A stretch of DNA of 64,000 bases from Alcaligenes sp. SORT26 (GTDB taxonomy: Bacteria > Pseudomonadota > Gammaproteobacteria > Burkholderiales > Burkholderiaceae_B): assembly GCF_017377875.1 (NCBI RefSeq), contig NZ_CP070975.1, positions 1,116,001 to 1,180,000 of the forward strand, given 5' to 3'. The translations under genes and the position numbers were made by a program. Positions 16,832 to 26,236 of the stretch are shown here, piece by piece. Below the pieces are notes generated by a model. It saw nothing but the letters and a program-made list of their open reading frames with translations, had not been told where the DNA came from and did no database searches. The first letter of the stretch is position 1, and each line of letters begins with the position of its first letter.

Positions 16832-18238
16832 TTACTGACGTACAGGAGGCTCGTCCGAAGGCGGCTCATCCAGATCCAGATTGATTTTTTCCAGTTTTTC
16901 CCGGACCATCGCTTCGCTGACAGGCGCAGGAGAATCATCGCCATTGCGGTTTTCACTATTGGCACGACGCAAGACCCAGGTCACCAGGACCACGATCAAC
17001 GCCAGTACCACGGCCATCACGGCCAACATATGTTCTTGAATCCAGGACACGGTCTTTTTTGCCTTGTTAACTGCACCGGCCATCTTGCCCTGTTCGGACT
17101 CGGAAGGCACGGTAATCGCTCCTGCCACGGCGGCAGAAGATGCGGCGCCCGAAGCGCCAGAATGGGTGTTGCTAGTCGCAGCGTCACTGCCCGAATCGCT
17201 CAGACCCAGCTCATTAGCCGAGTCCAGAACCAAATCCTTGGCGGCCTCGCCTTGGGACTGCAAGGCACGACCCAAAGTAGACACATTGTCTTCCAGTTGC
17301 GAGACGCGATCACCGGTCTCGCGCAACTCGTGTTGCAACTGCTGTTTGGCATCACGGGCCTCGGCCCCTGCCGACAGCAGCAAACGATCTTGACCCTGGC
17401 CTTGAGCACCCGACTCAGCAGAGCCTGTTTGTGCCACCCCTTGGGACGCATCAGCCTGGTCCTGCCCTGCCTGTGCGGCGGAGCGCAAGGCCTGAGCCTG
17501 ATCCACATAGAAGCGACGAGCCTGAGCATCGTCAATCGACAACATAGTCGCCGCATCAGGCACTTGCAGTGTCTTGCCTGCTTTCAGGCGGTGCATATTC
17601 TGATCGATAAACGCATCAGGATTCTGCTTTTGTACCGCCATCATCCACTGATAGGAGCTGACACCGTCCACGGCATGGCGGCGAGCCAGCGCATGCAAGG
17701 TATCGCCCGATTTCACGCGTACTGCGCTTTGGGCCTGCACATTGGATGAAGAAGTCGAAGCCGAAACCTGTACCGATACAGGGGCCTGATGGCCTGCAGG
17801 TGCCTGGGTCGCTGCCTTCACGGCCACCGGGGCCGGAGCCAGAACGCTGACCTGATGCAGGAACTGCCCGCTATCACTTTGAATCTGCAAGAGCACATCG
17901 GCGACCGAGCCGGAGAACATCTGCTCGGAAGACAATCGAATGCGCCGTACTTGCCCCTGCCCGTCCCGATCCATCACGGCTTTCAACGAAGCCAGATCCA
18001 CCGGAGGGGTCAAGCCAGCCTGTTGCCAGGCCGACAAGGGAGCCGGTGCCACTTTCAAGGACAGGCTTTCTTCAGGGCTGATCTGTCGAATACCCACATC
18101 CAGCTTGAAAACCTGATTCGGAGCGGACACCAAACGACTATGGCCGATTTCCAAAGCGGAAACCGGCGCGGCCGCCAGCATCCCGGCCACTAGCAGGGCC
18201 GAACCCAGCGTACGTACAGGATGCAGACGGCCAGCCAT
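16832..18238 (-). CDS. fimV: FimV-like protein with LysM domain
   Basis: This 468-residue protein has a signal peptide ending near APVSALE (about residue 29), the FimV N-terminal domain (LEIGHSRLVSAPN onward to about 135), a LysM-type peptidoglycan-binding motif at about 172-228 (VKSGDTLHALARRH to KAGKTLQVPD), a coiled-coil region (about 290-325) and one membrane helix near 401-423. FimV/TspA proteins organise the type IV pilus machinery and polar proteins. Only about 45 residues follow the helix, and the long acidic cytoplasmic part and terminal TPR-like FimV C-terminal domain of Pseudomonas FimV are missing. The short form is common in Alcaligenaceae as far as I know. It sits between asd and truA with gaps of 2 and 12 bp. 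Confidence 0.87.
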   Translation of the reverse strand: MAGRLHPVRTLGSALLVAGMLAAAPVSALEIGHSRLVSAPNQVFKLDVGIRQISPEESLSLKVAPAPLSAWQQAGLTPPVDLASLKAVMDRDGQGQVRRIRLSSEQMFSGSVADVLLQIQSDSGQFLHQVSVLAPAPVAVKAATQAPAGHQAPVSVQVSASTSSSNVQAQSAVRVKSGDTLHALARRHAVDGVSSYQWMMAVQKQNPDAFIDQNMHRLKAGKTLQVPDAATMLSIDDAQARRFYVDQAQALRSAAQAGQDQADASQGVAQTGSAESGAQGQGQDRLLLSAGAEARDAKQQLQHELRETGDRVSQLEDNVSTLGRALQSQGEAAKDLVLDSANELGLSDSGSDAATSNTHSGASGAASSAAVAGAITVPSESEQGKMAGAVNKAKKTVSWIQEHMLAVMAVVLALIVVLVTWVLRRANSENRNGDDSPAPVSEAMVREKLEKINLDLDEPPSDEPPVRQ

Positions 18239-18240
18239 GA

Positions 18241-19365
18241 TTAGAGCTCGCCCAAAGCGATGCGCAGCATGCGGCGCAGCGGTTCAGCCGCACCCCACAG
18301 CAACTGGTCGCCCACTGTGAAGGCGCTCAGGTACTCGGGGCCCATGTTCAGCTTGCGCAGACGGCCAACGGGGATATCCAGCGTGCCGGTCACGGCAACA
18401 GGAGTCAGAGCCTGAACCGTTGCTTGACGCTCGTTAGGAATCACTTTGGCCCACTTGGAACCTTCAGCCAGGATGTCGGTGATCTCGTCCAGCGGAACAT
18501 CACGCGTCATCTTGATGGTCAAAGCCTGGCTGTGGCAGCGCATGGCACCAATACGTACACACAAACCGTCGATAGGAATGTGCTTGTCCTGTGCACCACG
18601 GCCCAGGATCTTGTTGGTTTCCACACCAGCTTTCCACTCTTCGCGCGTCATGCCATTGCCCAGGTCGGAATCGATCCAGGGAATCAGGCTGCCGCCCAGC
18701 GGTACGCCGAAGTTTTTCTGAGGCAAGTTAGGATCACGCTGTGTCTGCAAGACACCGCGGTCGATATCCAGAATGGCCGATGCCGGGTCGTCCAGCAGGC
18801 TGGAGACGGACTGGTTGATCAGACCGAACTGAGTCAGCAGTTCGCGCATGTGTTGTGCGCCACCGCCCGAAGCCGCCTGGTAGGTCATGCTGGTCATCCA
18901 CTCAACCAGATTCTGGTTGAACAGACCGCCCAGACCCATCAGCATGCAGCTAACGGTACAGTTGCCACCGATGAACTGCTTGCCACCTTTGGCCAGTGCA
19001 GCATCAATAACAGGACGGTTGACCGGGTCCAGCACGATCACGGAGTTTTCGTCCATGCGCAGCGTGCTGGCCGCGTCAATCCACAAACCGTTCCAGCCAG
19101 CAGCACGCAGCTTGGGGTAGATCTGGCTTGTGTAATCTCCACCCTGGGCGGTCACAATAATTGGCAACTTTTTCAAAGCGTCAATATCGTGAGCATCCTG
19201 CAATGCGCCAGCACCGTCAGCCCACGAAGGAGCTGCGCCGCCAGCATTGCTAGTCGAGAAAAACACCGGCTGAAAAAGGGAAAAATCGCCTTCGTCGCGC
19301 ATGCGCTGCATGAGCACGGAGCCCACCATCCCACGCCAGCCGACCAAACCTACCGCTTGAGTCAT
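18241..19365 (-). CDS. asd: Aspartate-semialdehyde dehydrogenase
   Basis: Asd reduces aspartyl phosphate to aspartate semialdehyde for lysine, methionine, threonine and diaminopimelate. The NADP-binding motif [13 protein letters not shown] is at the N-terminus, the nucleophile is C136 in [10 protein letters not shown], and the base His is in [15 protein letters not shown]. At 374 residues it is the Gram-negative type. A good AGGTGG site precedes the ATG. It is part of the leu-asd-fimV-truA cluster; the asd stop and fimV start are 2 bp apart. Confidence 0.96.
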   Translation of the reverse strand: MTQAVGLVGWRGMVGSVLMQRMRDEGDFSLFQPVFFSTSNAGGAAPSWADGAGALQDAHDIDALKKLPIIVTAQGGDYTSQIYPKLRAAGWNGLWIDAASTLRMDENSVIVLDPVNRPVIDAALAKGGKQFIGGNCTVSCMLMGLGGLFNQNLVEWMTSMTYQAASGGGAQHMRELLTQFGLINQSVSSLLDDPASAILDIDRGVLQTQRDPNLPQKNFGVPLGGSLIPWIDSDLGNGMTREEWKAGVETNKILGRGAQDKHIPIDGLCVRIGAMRCHSQALTIKMTRDVPLDEITDILAEGSKWAKVIPNERQATVQALTPVAVTGTLDIPVGRLRKLNMGPEYLSAFTVGDQLLWGAAEPLRRMLRIALGEL

Positions 19366-19410
19366 GGTAATACCACCTGGATATATAAAAAAATAAAACG
19401 ATAAAAGATA

Positions 19411-20487
19411 CTATCGCAAAGCCTTGAGCACTGCATCCCCCATAGCACTGGTGCTCAGCAATTGGCAACCGTCTTCGTAGATGTCGCCGGTACGCAGACC
19501 TTGTTCGAGCACGCTGGCAACCGCCGCTTCGATACGCTTGGCCTGGTCTTCTGCATTGAGCGAATAGCGCAGCAACATGGCAGCGGACAAAATAGTGGCC
19601 AAAGGATTGGCCTTGTCCTGACCGGCGATATCGGGTGCCGAGCCGTGGCTGGGTTCGTACAAACCTTGCTGGGATGCGTTCAGGGACGCCGAGGGCAACA
19701 TACCAATGGAGCCCGTCAACATGGCTGCTTCATCCGATAGAATATCTCCAAACAGGTTGCCTGTGACAATCACGTCGAATTCTTTTGGTGCACGCACCAA
19801 TTGCATGGCGGCATTGTCCACGTACATATGGCTCAATTCCACGTCCGGATATTCACGGGCCACATCAATCATGATGTCGCGCCAGAACTGCGATGTTTCC
19901 AGCACATTGGACTTGTCCACGCTGCACAAACGCTTTTGACGCTTTTGGGCAGCCTGGAAACCCACATGGGCAATACGGCGCACTTCGCTTTCAGCGTAGT
20001 GCATGGTGTCAAAACCCTGACGCTCGCCCGCGAAATTACCCTCTTCCACGGTACGCACGCCACGCGGCTGACCGAAGTAGATATCGCCTGTCAGCTCACG
20101 CACGATCAGGATATCCAGACCGGACACGACTTCTGGTTTCAGGGTGGAGGCGTTAGCCAATTGTGGGTACAGGATGGCGGGACGCAGGTTGGCGAACAGG
20201 CCCATGGCACGACGCAGGCCCAGAATGGCTTGCTCGGGGCGAAGGTGACGTTCCAGCGAGTCGTATTTCCAGTCGCCCACGGCGCCGAACAGCACGGCAT
20301 CGGAGCTTTGAGCCAGGCTCAGTGTTTCGGGTGGCAGGGGGTGGCCGTGCAAATCGTAAGCGGCGCCGCCCACGGGAGCCACGGTCATTTCCAGATCCAT
20401 GCCCAGAGCGCCCAGCACACGCTGAGCCTGTTCGGTAATCTCGGGACCGATGCCATCACCGGGCAATACTGCAATTTTATGAGTCAT
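19411..20487 (-). CDS. leuB: 3-isopropylmalate dehydrogenase
   Basis: LeuB oxidises and decarboxylates 3-isopropylmalate in leucine synthesis. The start ATG at 20487 gives the standard N-terminus [16 protein letters not shown] and 358 residues; the extra 21 codons upstream are not conserved. The substrate-binding region [14 protein letters not shown] and metal-binding [14 protein letters not shown] are intact. It is 119 bp downstream of leuD, a gap with one hairpin (20528-20547), and 45 bp before asd. Confidence 0.96.
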   Translation of the reverse strand: MTHKIAVLPGDGIGPEITEQAQRVLGALGMDLEMTVAPVGGAAYDLHGHPLPPETLSLAQSSDAVLFGAVGDWKYDSLERHLRPEQAILGLRRAMGLFANLRPAILYPQLANASTLKPEVVSGLDILIVRELTGDIYFGQPRGVRTVEEGNFAGERQGFDTMHYAESEVRRIAHVGFQAAQKRQKRLCSVDKSNVLETSQFWRDIMIDVAREYPDVELSHMYVDNAAMQLVRAPKEFDVIVTGNLFGDILSDEAAMLTGSIGMLPSASLNASQQGLYEPSHGSAPDIAGQDKANPLATILSAAMLLRYSLNAEDQAKRIEAAVASVLEQGLRTGDIYEDGCQLLSTSAMGDAVLKALR

Positions 20488-20527
20488 GATGAGTAGGACG
20501 TAAAAATTAGGGAGTAAGAGTGAAGAA

Positions 20528-20547
20528 CTCCGGCCTGAAGGCCGGAG
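20528..20547 (-). other. Hairpin between leuD and leuB
   Basis: A perfect 8-bp stem (CTCCGGCC / GGCCGGAG) with a TGAA loop lies in the 119-bp leuD-leuB gap. On the minus strand the sequence after it is TTCTTCACTCTT, only weakly T-rich, so it is at best an inefficient terminator or an mRNA processing or stability element. Confidence 0.5.
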
Positions 20548-20606
20548 CATCTTGGCCGCCTAGAAAGGCAGCAACAGCGAGACTTCTACAAAACCTGCAC
20601 CCAGGC

Positions 20607-21251
20607 TCAAGGTTGCCCAACCAGCCAGGGGTGGCGGGCCAGACGCTCGGCTTCGTACTGACGAATCATGTCCGCTTTCTGCAAGGTCAGACCAATTTCA
20701 TCCAGACCATTCAAAAGGCTGTGTTTGCGCGAGGCATCAATCGTAAAGGACAACTCACGACCTTCAGGCGTAATGACGCGCTGCTCGGCCAGATCAATAC
20801 GCAGCTTGTAGCCAGGAAAGGCTTTGACTTCGTCGAACAGACGGGCAATATCCAGCTCGTTCAGGACGATAGGCAACAAGCCGTTCTTGAAGCTGTTGTT
20901 GAAGAAAATATCGGCAAAGGACGGCGCGATAATGGCGCGAAAGCCAAATTGCATCAAAGCCCAGGGAGCGTGCTCACGGCTGGAGCCACAGCCAAAGTTC
21001 TTGCGGGCCAGCAGCACGGAAGCGCCCTGGTAGCGGTCCTGGTTCAACACGAAGTCCGGGTTCAGCGGGCGGCGGGAATTATCCATGCCAGGCTCGCCGT
21101 GATCCAGATAGCGCAGTTCATCAAACAAGTTGGGGCCAAAGCCGGTGCGCTTGATGGATTTGAGGAACTGCTTGGGGATGATCAAGTCCGTATCCACGTT
21201 CTCCCGATCCAAGGGAGCGACCAGACCTTCATGAGTAGTAAATGCTTGCAT
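20607..21251 (-). CDS. leuD: 3-isopropylmalate dehydratase small subunit
   Basis: LeuD is the swivel-domain subunit that works with LeuC to isomerise isopropylmalate. The ATG at 21251 gives [18 protein letters not shown] and 214 residues; the 40 extra codons upstream overlap leuC. Hallmarks are [27 protein letters not shown] and the C-terminal [15 protein letters not shown]. It starts 13 bp after the leuC stop. Confidence 0.96.
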   Translation of the reverse strand: MQAFTTHEGLVAPLDRENVDTDLIIPKQFLKSIKRTGFGPNLFDELRYLDHGEPGMDNSRRPLNPDFVLNQDRYQGASVLLARKNFGCGSSREHAPWALMQFGFRAIIAPSFADIFFNNSFKNGLLPIVLNELDIARLFDEVKAFPGYKLRIDLAEQRVITPEGRELSFTIDASRKHSLLNGLDEIGLTLQKADMIRQYEAERLARHPWLVGQP

Positions 21252-21264
21252 GGTGTGGATTTCC

Positions 21265-22668
21265 TCAGTTGAACGAACGCACGTCGACAAAATGGCCGGC
21301 AATGGCAGCCGCCGCCGCCATGGCTGGGCTGACCAGGTGGGTACGACCACCCTGACCCTGACGTCCTTCAAAGTTACGGTTGGAGGTCGAAGCGCAACGC
21401 TCGCCGGGTTCCAGACGGTCGGCGTTCATGGCCAGACACATGGAGCAACCAGGTTCACGCCACTCAAAACCGGCGTTCAGGAAAATCTTGTCCAGGCCTT
21501 CTTGCTCGGCCTGACGTTTCACCAGACCGGAACCTGGAACAATCATGGCTTGCTTGACGTTGGACGCCACTTTGCGACCTTTGGCCACGCTGGCAGCCGC
21601 ACGCAAGTCTTCAATACGGGCATTGGTACAGGAGCCGATGAATACGCGATCAATGCGGATGTCGGTCAAAGGCATATTGGGCGTCAGGCCCATGTACTCC
21701 AGCGCGCGTTCCATACCGTTGCGAGCGACTTCGTCTTTTTCTTTTTCTGGATCGGGTACACGGCTGTCAATAGGCAGCACCATTTCGGGCGAGGTGCCCC
21801 AGGTCAGTTGAGGCGTGATCTGGCTGGCATCAATGCGGACAACGTGATCAAACTGCGCGCCTTCGTCGGTGTGCAAGGTGCTCCAGTAAGCCACGGCCTG
21901 ATCCCACAACACGCCTTTAGGCGAGTAAGGACGGCCACGCAGGTACTGAATGGTTTGCTCATCCACGGCCACCATGCCCGAACGTGCACCGGCTTCAATC
22001 GCCATATTGCACACGGTCATGCGGCCTTCCATGGTCAGTGCGCGAATGGCCGAACCACCGAATTCAATGGCATAACCCGTACCACCGGCAGTCCCGATCT
22101 GACCGATCACGTACAGGATCAAGTCCTTGGCGGTACAGCCGAAAGGCAGTTTGCCATCCACCTGGATCAGCATGCTTTTGCTTTTCTTCATCAGCAAGGT
22201 CTGGGTGGCCAGCGTGTGCTCAACCTCGGACGTGCCGATACCGAAGGCCAAAGCGCCCACCGCACCGTGCGTACTGGTGTGGGAGTCGCCACACACCACA
22301 GTCATGCCGGGCAAGGTCGCGCCTTGCTCGGGGCCGACGATGTGCACAATGCCCTGACGCACGTCGTTCATGCGGAACTCGGTAATACCGAATTCTTCAC
22401 AGTTGGCATCCAGGGTATCGACTTGCAGGCGCGAGATCGGATCTTCAATACCGTTCTGGCGGGAGGTGGTGGGGACGTTGTGGTCGGCCACGGCCAGGTT
22501 GGCACTGATGCGCCAAGGCTTGCGGTCGGCCAGTGTCAGGCCTTCAAAGGCCTGGGGGCTGGTCACTTCATGCAGCAAGTGGCGATCAATGTAGATCAAA
22601 CAGGTGCCATCCGTGTCCTGATGCACGACGTGTTCGTCGAACAACTTATCGTATAAGGTTTTTGCCAT
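21265..22668 (-). CDS. leuC: 3-isopropylmalate dehydratase large subunit
   Basis: LeuC carries the 4Fe-4S cluster and active site of isopropylmalate isomerase. Cluster ligands are in [12 protein letters not shown] and [11 protein letters not shown]. Other family motifs are [13 protein letters not shown] and [20 protein letters not shown] (shown here in full at 20 residues). The length, 467 aa, is typical. It is the first gene of the leuCDB-asd-fimV-truA group. Upstream lies the 150-bp gap to the MocR gene with a perfect inverted repeat at 22771-22799. Confidence 0.97.
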   Translation of the reverse strand: MAKTLYDKLFDEHVVHQDTDGTCLIYIDRHLLHEVTSPQAFEGLTLADRKPWRISANLAVADHNVPTTSRQNGIEDPISRLQVDTLDANCEEFGITEFRMNDVRQGIVHIVGPEQGATLPGMTVVCGDSHTSTHGAVGALAFGIGTSEVEHTLATQTLLMKKSKSMLIQVDGKLPFGCTAKDLILYVIGQIGTAGGTGYAIEFGGSAIRALTMEGRMTVCNMAIEAGARSGMVAVDEQTIQYLRGRPYSPKGVLWDQAVAYWSTLHTDEGAQFDHVVRIDASQITPQLTWGTSPEMVLPIDSRVPDPEKEKDEVARNGMERALEYMGLTPNMPLTDIRIDRVFIGSCTNARIEDLRAAASVAKGRKVASNVKQAMIVPGSGLVKRQAEQEGLDKIFLNAGFEWREPGCSMCLAMNADRLEPGERCASTSNRNFEGRQGQGGRTHLVSPAMAAAAAIAGHFVDVRSFN

Positions 22669-22770
22669 TGCGCTCTCGCGATTCAGTTGAGATTACAGCC
22701 CGCACGGAGCCGGCTGCACATAAATTTTTTCTTATTATGACAGGCGCAGTAACTGGGACAAGACCAGTTG

Positions 22771-22799
22771 CTATCCTAGTATTGGAACTACTAGGATAG
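22771..22799. promoter_or_regulatory. Perfect 11-bp inverted repeat between leuC and the MocR gene
   Basis: CTATCCTAGTA at 22771-22781 is repeated in reverse complement at 22789-22799 across seven bases. The core TCCTAGT/ACTAGGA is the same as in the wider inverted repeat at 24255-24300 in front of the MocR gene. That suggests a second binding site for that regulator, placed upstream of leuC and just past the regulator's own stop. It lacks a T-tract, so it is not a normal terminator. Confidence 0.6.
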
Positions 22800-22819
22800 A
22801 TTCGAGCTAGAAAAGCGCA

Positions 22820-24250
22820 TTAAGCAAAATATCCAGCCATAGCCGCGCTCAAACGTCGCACCCAATCATCCGCCATGCTCTGGTCGCTGATATTGGCAAA
22901 ACCCATTAACAAGCCCTTATGCACGGCAGGCGACATTTGCCAGTCACTCAATGCCTGCACCGCCAGGCCTTTTGCCTGTGCCGCCTGTGCCAGAGACCGA
23001 TCATCTTCTGACTGTTTCAGATTCGCGAGCACATGAATCCCGCCTGCCTGGGCCTGCACCTGCAAGCGCTCTCCGACATGTTGCTCCAGTGCATGCACCA
23101 GGCAGGAACGTCGTTGCGCGTACAACGTCCGCATTTTGCGCAGGTGGCGCGCAAAATAGCCCTGCTCCAAAAAACCAGCCACCGTGGCTTGCGTCAGGAT
23201 AGAGCCCGGCCCACCTGAATAATGAGCCACCTGCCGGAAGCGCTCGATCTGAGACATGGGCACGACCAAGTACGCCAGACGCAAACCGGGATTCAGGACT
23301 TTGCTGAAGGTGCCGGTATAGATCACCCGCTCGTCCCTATCCAGACTTTTCAGAGCGGGTAAAGGACGACCGTGATAGCGGAATTCGCTGTCGTAATCAT
23401 CCTCCACAACCCAGGCTTGTTCTTGCCGCGCCCAATCCAGCAACTGCAGCCGTCTGGACAGGGACATGGCCATCCCCATCGGGCTTTGATGCGTCGGCGT
23501 CACAATGGCAAAGCGCGCCTGCGCGTACCGCTCCTGTGCGAGGGGAACATTCAGGCCTTCAGCATCCAAAGGCACTGGCTGCACCTTCATCCCGGCCTGC
23601 ATCAGAAACTGGCGGGCAAATATATAGCCAGGGTCTTCATACCAGCCCATGTCACCGGGATTCAGGACACTGCGACACACCAATTCCAGCGTTCCCCAGT
23701 ACCCAGCCGTAATAAATACTTGCTCAGGCACGCAAGCGATGCCACGCGACACGCCCAGATAGGCCGCAATGGCACGACGCAGCGGTGCATAACCTACCGG
23801 GTCGGGATAGCGCATGGCCCGCGCACCCAATGCACGCTGATTATGATTGGCCAGACGAGCCCAGGTCTTACGTGGAAAGGCATCCAGCGCTGGCAAGCCC
23901 AGTTGAAACGGCAAAGGCGGAGCATCTTCCGAAGGCACATAAGGTGAAGACCGGGGTGGAGAGGCCGGCACGCTGGCGTAGCGGCTTGCATCCAGACGGG
24001 CTAACTGCGGCGACACCACGGTACCGGCAGGCCCTCGCGCCAGAAAATAGCCCTCGCCCAGCAGGATTTGATAGGCCTGCTCGACCGTCCCCTTTGCCAC
24101 ATTCAACTCACTGGCCAGGCTGCGCACCGACGGCACCCTATCGCCAGGGCGCAACTGACCCGCCGCAATAGCGTCCCGGAAACGCAGGTACAACTGTTGG
24201 TAAATGGGTGTGCCCGGCTCCCGGCTAGGTTTCCACTGGCTCAGGGCCAT
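22820..24250 (-). CDS. MocR/PdxR-type PLP-dependent transcriptional regulator
   Basis: This 476-residue protein has a GntR-type winged helix at residues 15-80 (PIYQQLYLRFRDAI, RVPSVRSLASELNVAKGT) joined to a fold-type I aminotransferase domain. The PLP region is complete: VEDDYDSEFRYHG, and the Schiff-base lysine in YTGTFSKVLNPGLRLAY. MocR regulators bind PLP-amine adducts and control genes of vitamin B6, GABA, taurine or D-alanine metabolism, often including a divergent target. Here the divergent neighbour is an AhpD-like gene, with matching half-sites in between. The effector is not evident. Confidence 0.92.
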   Translation of the reverse strand: MALSQWKPSREPGTPIYQQLYLRFRDAIAAGQLRPGDRVPSVRSLASELNVAKGTVEQAYQILLGEGYFLARGPAGTVVSPQLARLDASRYASVPASPPRSSPYVPSEDAPPLPFQLGLPALDAFPRKTWARLANHNQRALGARAMRYPDPVGYAPLRRAIAAYLGVSRGIACVPEQVFITAGYWGTLELVCRSVLNPGDMGWYEDPGYIFARQFLMQAGMKVQPVPLDAEGLNVPLAQERYAQARFAIVTPTHQSPMGMAMSLSRRLQLLDWARQEQAWVVEDDYDSEFRYHGRPLPALKSLDRDERVIYTGTFSKVLNPGLRLAYLVVPMSQIERFRQVAHYSGGPGSILTQATVAGFLEQGYFARHLRKMRTLYAQRRSCLVHALEQHVGERLQVQAQAGGIHVLANLKQSEDDRSLAQAAQAKGLAVQALSDWQMSPAVHKGLLMGFANISDQSMADDWVRRLSAAMAGYFA

Positions 24251-24254
24251 ATCT

Positions 24255-24300
24255 ATGTCCTAGTGATTTTTTGATTTCTTGTCACTTATAACTAGGACAT
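24255..24300. promoter_or_regulatory. Nested inverted repeats in the MocR-AhpD-like divergent promoter region
   Basis: ATGTCCTAGT (24255-24264) and ACTAGGACAT (24291-24300) are perfect 10-bp inverted arms 26 bp apart. Inside them AGTGA (24262-24266) and TCACT (24282-24286) form a second pair. The site begins five bases upstream of the MocR start codon and its core matches the repeat at 22771-22799, so it is probably the regulator's operator. Confidence 0.65.
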
Positions 24301-24424
24301 TACTCATGGAGAATCAACAAGTAAAGCAGGCAGCCGATTTATTGATCGTAGCGGTTTAAGCACTTCAATCACTCAGCACAAACGCTGCCTTCGGCCCCCT
24401 CCTCTTTTTTCGGCTGGATACCTG

Positions 24425-24856
24425 ATGATCACTCTTCGCCTTCCCTACGACACCCTGTCTCCCAAAGCCTATCAAGGCCTGCTGCAAACGAAACTGGCCC
24501 TGGACAAAAGCAGCCTGGGCAAAGAGTTGATTGAGCTGGTGAATTTGCGGATTTCGCAAATCAACGGCTGCTCCTACTGCCTGGAAATGCACGCAGCCTC
24601 CCTGCGCGGCTCAGGCGTTGCGAATGCCAAGATAGACAGCCTGGCAGGCTGGCGTGTCAGTGCGCACTTTGACGAACGCGAACGCGCAGCCCTGGAATGG
24701 ACAGAGTCCGTGGTGGATGTGGCTCACACCCATGCACCCGACGAGCACTTCGAGCCCTTGAAAGCCTATTTCAATGATGCCGAAATCTCGGACCTGACTT
24801 TTGCGATTGCCTTGATGAGCGCCTTCAATCGCCTCGCCATCAGCATGCGCAAGTAA
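24425..24856 (+). CDS. Carboxymuconolactone decarboxylase/AhpD family protein
   Basis: This 143-residue all-helical protein has the AhpD-type redox motif INGCSYCLEMHAASLR, with C49 and C52 and the nearby H56. Such proteins act as alkylhydroperoxidases or thiol reductants. The downstream segment WTESVVDVAHTH is also typical. The ATG at 24425 has a weak GGA site. MocR-type regulators are often found beside members of this family, and the divergent arrangement with shared boxes supports regulation by the neighbour. True decarboxylase activity is unlikely because the CxxC form is the peroxidase type. Confidence 0.88.
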   Translation: MITLRLPYDTLSPKAYQGLLQTKLALDKSSLGKELIELVNLRISQINGCSYCLEMHAASLRGSGVANAKIDSLAGWRVSAHFDERERAALEWTESVVDVAHTHAPDEHFEPLKAYFNDAEISDLTFAIALMSAFNRLAISMRK

Positions 24857-24871
24857 ACGCGAGGGATGATT

Positions 24872-24972
24872 CTGCAATCGCTGCACTACTTCGAGCTTGA
24901 ACCGCTCGTCGTACTTAGCCATGTAATAACCCCAAAGGTTGGAATAATGTCCAACTTTCGGGGGTCAGCTCA
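24872..24972 (-). mobile_element. Remnant of an IS3-family (IS150-like) element, left end only
   Basis: On the minus strand, an IS-end-like sequence begins TGAGCTGACCCCC at 24972, followed by GAAAGTTGGACATTATTCC and then an ATG at 24922 that opens MAKYDERFKLEVVQRLQ. This strongly resembles the terminal repeat and OrfA N-terminus of IS150-group elements. Similarity stops after about 17 codons near 24872, and no further OrfA, OrfB or right end is visible. An internal GTTGGA/TCCAAC palindrome lies at 24935-24952. It is a dead fragment lying between the AhpD-like and GlcG/HbpS-like genes. Confidence 0.78.
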
Positions 24973-25002
24973 GGCGCGGTTCCCCAATCTGCAGGGATGC
25001 AA

Positions 25003-25488
25003 TTATTTCAGATCGGCCTTGAGGGTTTCCAAGGCTGCTACGGCACACGCTTCATCCAGGTGCCCGCCAGGCGCGCCGCCCACGCCGATGGCGCCTATCG
25101 TGTCATTGTCAACCTTGACCGGCACACCACCGCCCAGCAGCAGAAAACCCTGGATATCGCCCAGATTGGCGGCGCCAGCATTTTTCTGCGAACCTTCCAG
25201 CATGGCGCTGGTGAGACCGCGCGCCGAAGCGGACGTATAGGCCTTGTCGATGCTGGCATTGACGGTATGCGGACCGGCCTGGTCAGCGCGTTGGAGCGCA
25301 CGCAGCACACCAGCGCGATCGACCACAGCCACCGACACGTTGTAGCCTTTGGCCGAACATTGCTTGACGGTTTCGGCAGCCAGACGATTGGCCAGATCCA
25401 GGGAGATGTTTTTTTCGGTCAGCACACCCTGGGCCTGAGCGGCGCCAGCGGCGAACAACAAAGCCATCAGAAGGGAAGAGCGCAACAT
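25003..25488 (-). CDS. Secreted GlcG/HbpS-family haem-binding protein
   Basis: This 161-residue protein begins with a cleavable signal peptide (MLRSSLLMALLFAAGAAQAQ) and then the GlcG/HbpS domain: VSVAVVDRAGVLRALQR, DKAYTSASARGLTS, and GGVPVKVDNDTIGAIGVGG. The ATG at 25488 has GGAG at ideal spacing; the ATG at 25503 would break the signal peptide start. HbpS of Streptomyces is an extracellular haem-binding octamer that controls the SenS/SenR two-component system. This gene lies directly downstream of a histidine kinase and response regulator, a striking parallel. Whether it binds haem here is inference. Confidence 0.86.
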   Translation of the reverse strand: MLRSSLLMALLFAAGAAQAQGVLTEKNISLDLANRLAAETVKQCSAKGYNVSVAVVDRAGVLRALQRADQAGPHTVNASIDKAYTSASARGLTSAMLEGSQKNAGAANLGDIQGFLLLGGGVPVKVDNDTIGAIGVGGAPGGHLDEACAVAALETLKADLK

Positions 25489-25597
25489 AGCGGTAATCTC
25501 CATTTATCAGTTCCGACACCATTGTCGGCATGGAAAAACTATACTTGCGCCGCCCGAACGGGACTATTCGGGCGCTTACCCTCGCATCTACGTAGTT

Positions 25598-26236
25598 TTA
25601 CGGAGAGACACTCACCAAGCTGGCGTAATGCCGAATCAGGTGGGCCAGGTTATCGACCTGCAGTTTGGCAAACAGGTTGGCGCGATGGGTTTCAACCGTA
25701 CGGGGCGACAGCGACAGCGCCCGACCTATCTCCTTATTGGTCAAGCCCTCGACAATCAGCGCCAGTACCTCGCGCTCGCGCTCGGACAAACTTGTGTAAC
25801 GCTCACGCGCCCATTGATCAGCCGCAAGACGCTCGCGGCGACGCACGTGCTGGCGCACGGCCTGCTGGACCGTGTCCAGCAGCACATCGTCACTGACCGG
25901 CTTTTCCAGGAACTCGACAGCACCCGCCTTGAAGGCGCGCCGGCACATGTCCACCGTGCCGTGCCCGGTCAACAGAATAATGGGCTGATCCACGCCTTGC
26001 TCGACCAGAGTATCGAGCAGGGTCAATCCACTGATGCCGGGCATGCGCACATCCAGAATCAAGGCCCCGATAGACTGCCGATCGAAAGACTCCAGAAACT
26101 GTTGCGGATCCGCCCAAGTCTGCACCCGTAACCCTACCGTGCTGATCAGCAAGGACAAGCTTTGACGCACGGCGGCATCATCGTCCAGCAGATGGATCAA
26201 GGGCGACAGGCTAGAGCCATTTTCGGTCAGATTCAT
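25598..26236 (-). CDS. FixJ/NarL-type response regulator
   Basis: This 212-residue regulator has an N-terminal receiver domain (acidic pair DDD at 18-20, phospho-acceptor D62 in LILDVRMPG, Lys in FLEKPVSDD) and a C-terminal LuxR-type helix-turn-helix (LSEREREVLALIVEGLTNKEIG, ends at SPRTVETHRAN). The layout is that of FixJ, TodT and StyR. The start ATG overlaps the kinase stop by four bases, so kinase and regulator are co-translated. It lies upstream of the HbpS-like gene by 109 bp. Confidence 0.93.
   Translation of the reverse strand: MNLTENGSSLSPLIHLLDDDAAVRQSLSLLISTVGLRVQTWADPQQFLESFDRQSIGALILDVRMPGISGLTLLDTLVEQGVDQPIILLTGHGTVDMCRRAFKAGAVEFLEKPVSDDVLLDTVQQAVRQHVRRRERLAADQWARERYTSLSEREREVLALIVEGLTNKEIGRALSLSPRTVETHRANLFAKLQVDNLAHLIRHYASLVSVSP

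Noticed and set aside
20528-20547. Transcription terminator between leuD and leuB
   Set aside because: The hairpin is good but is not followed by a T-tract, so it is listed only as a hairpin of unknown role.
21250-22656. Open frame of 468 codons on the plus strand
   Set aside because: It is antisense to leuC, which has all its catalytic motifs on the minus strand.
24611-24922. Open frame of 103 codons beginning MAKYDERFKL
   Set aside because: Only the first ~17 codons are transposase-like; the rest is antisense to the AhpD-like gene, so it is reported as an IS remnant and not as a gene.
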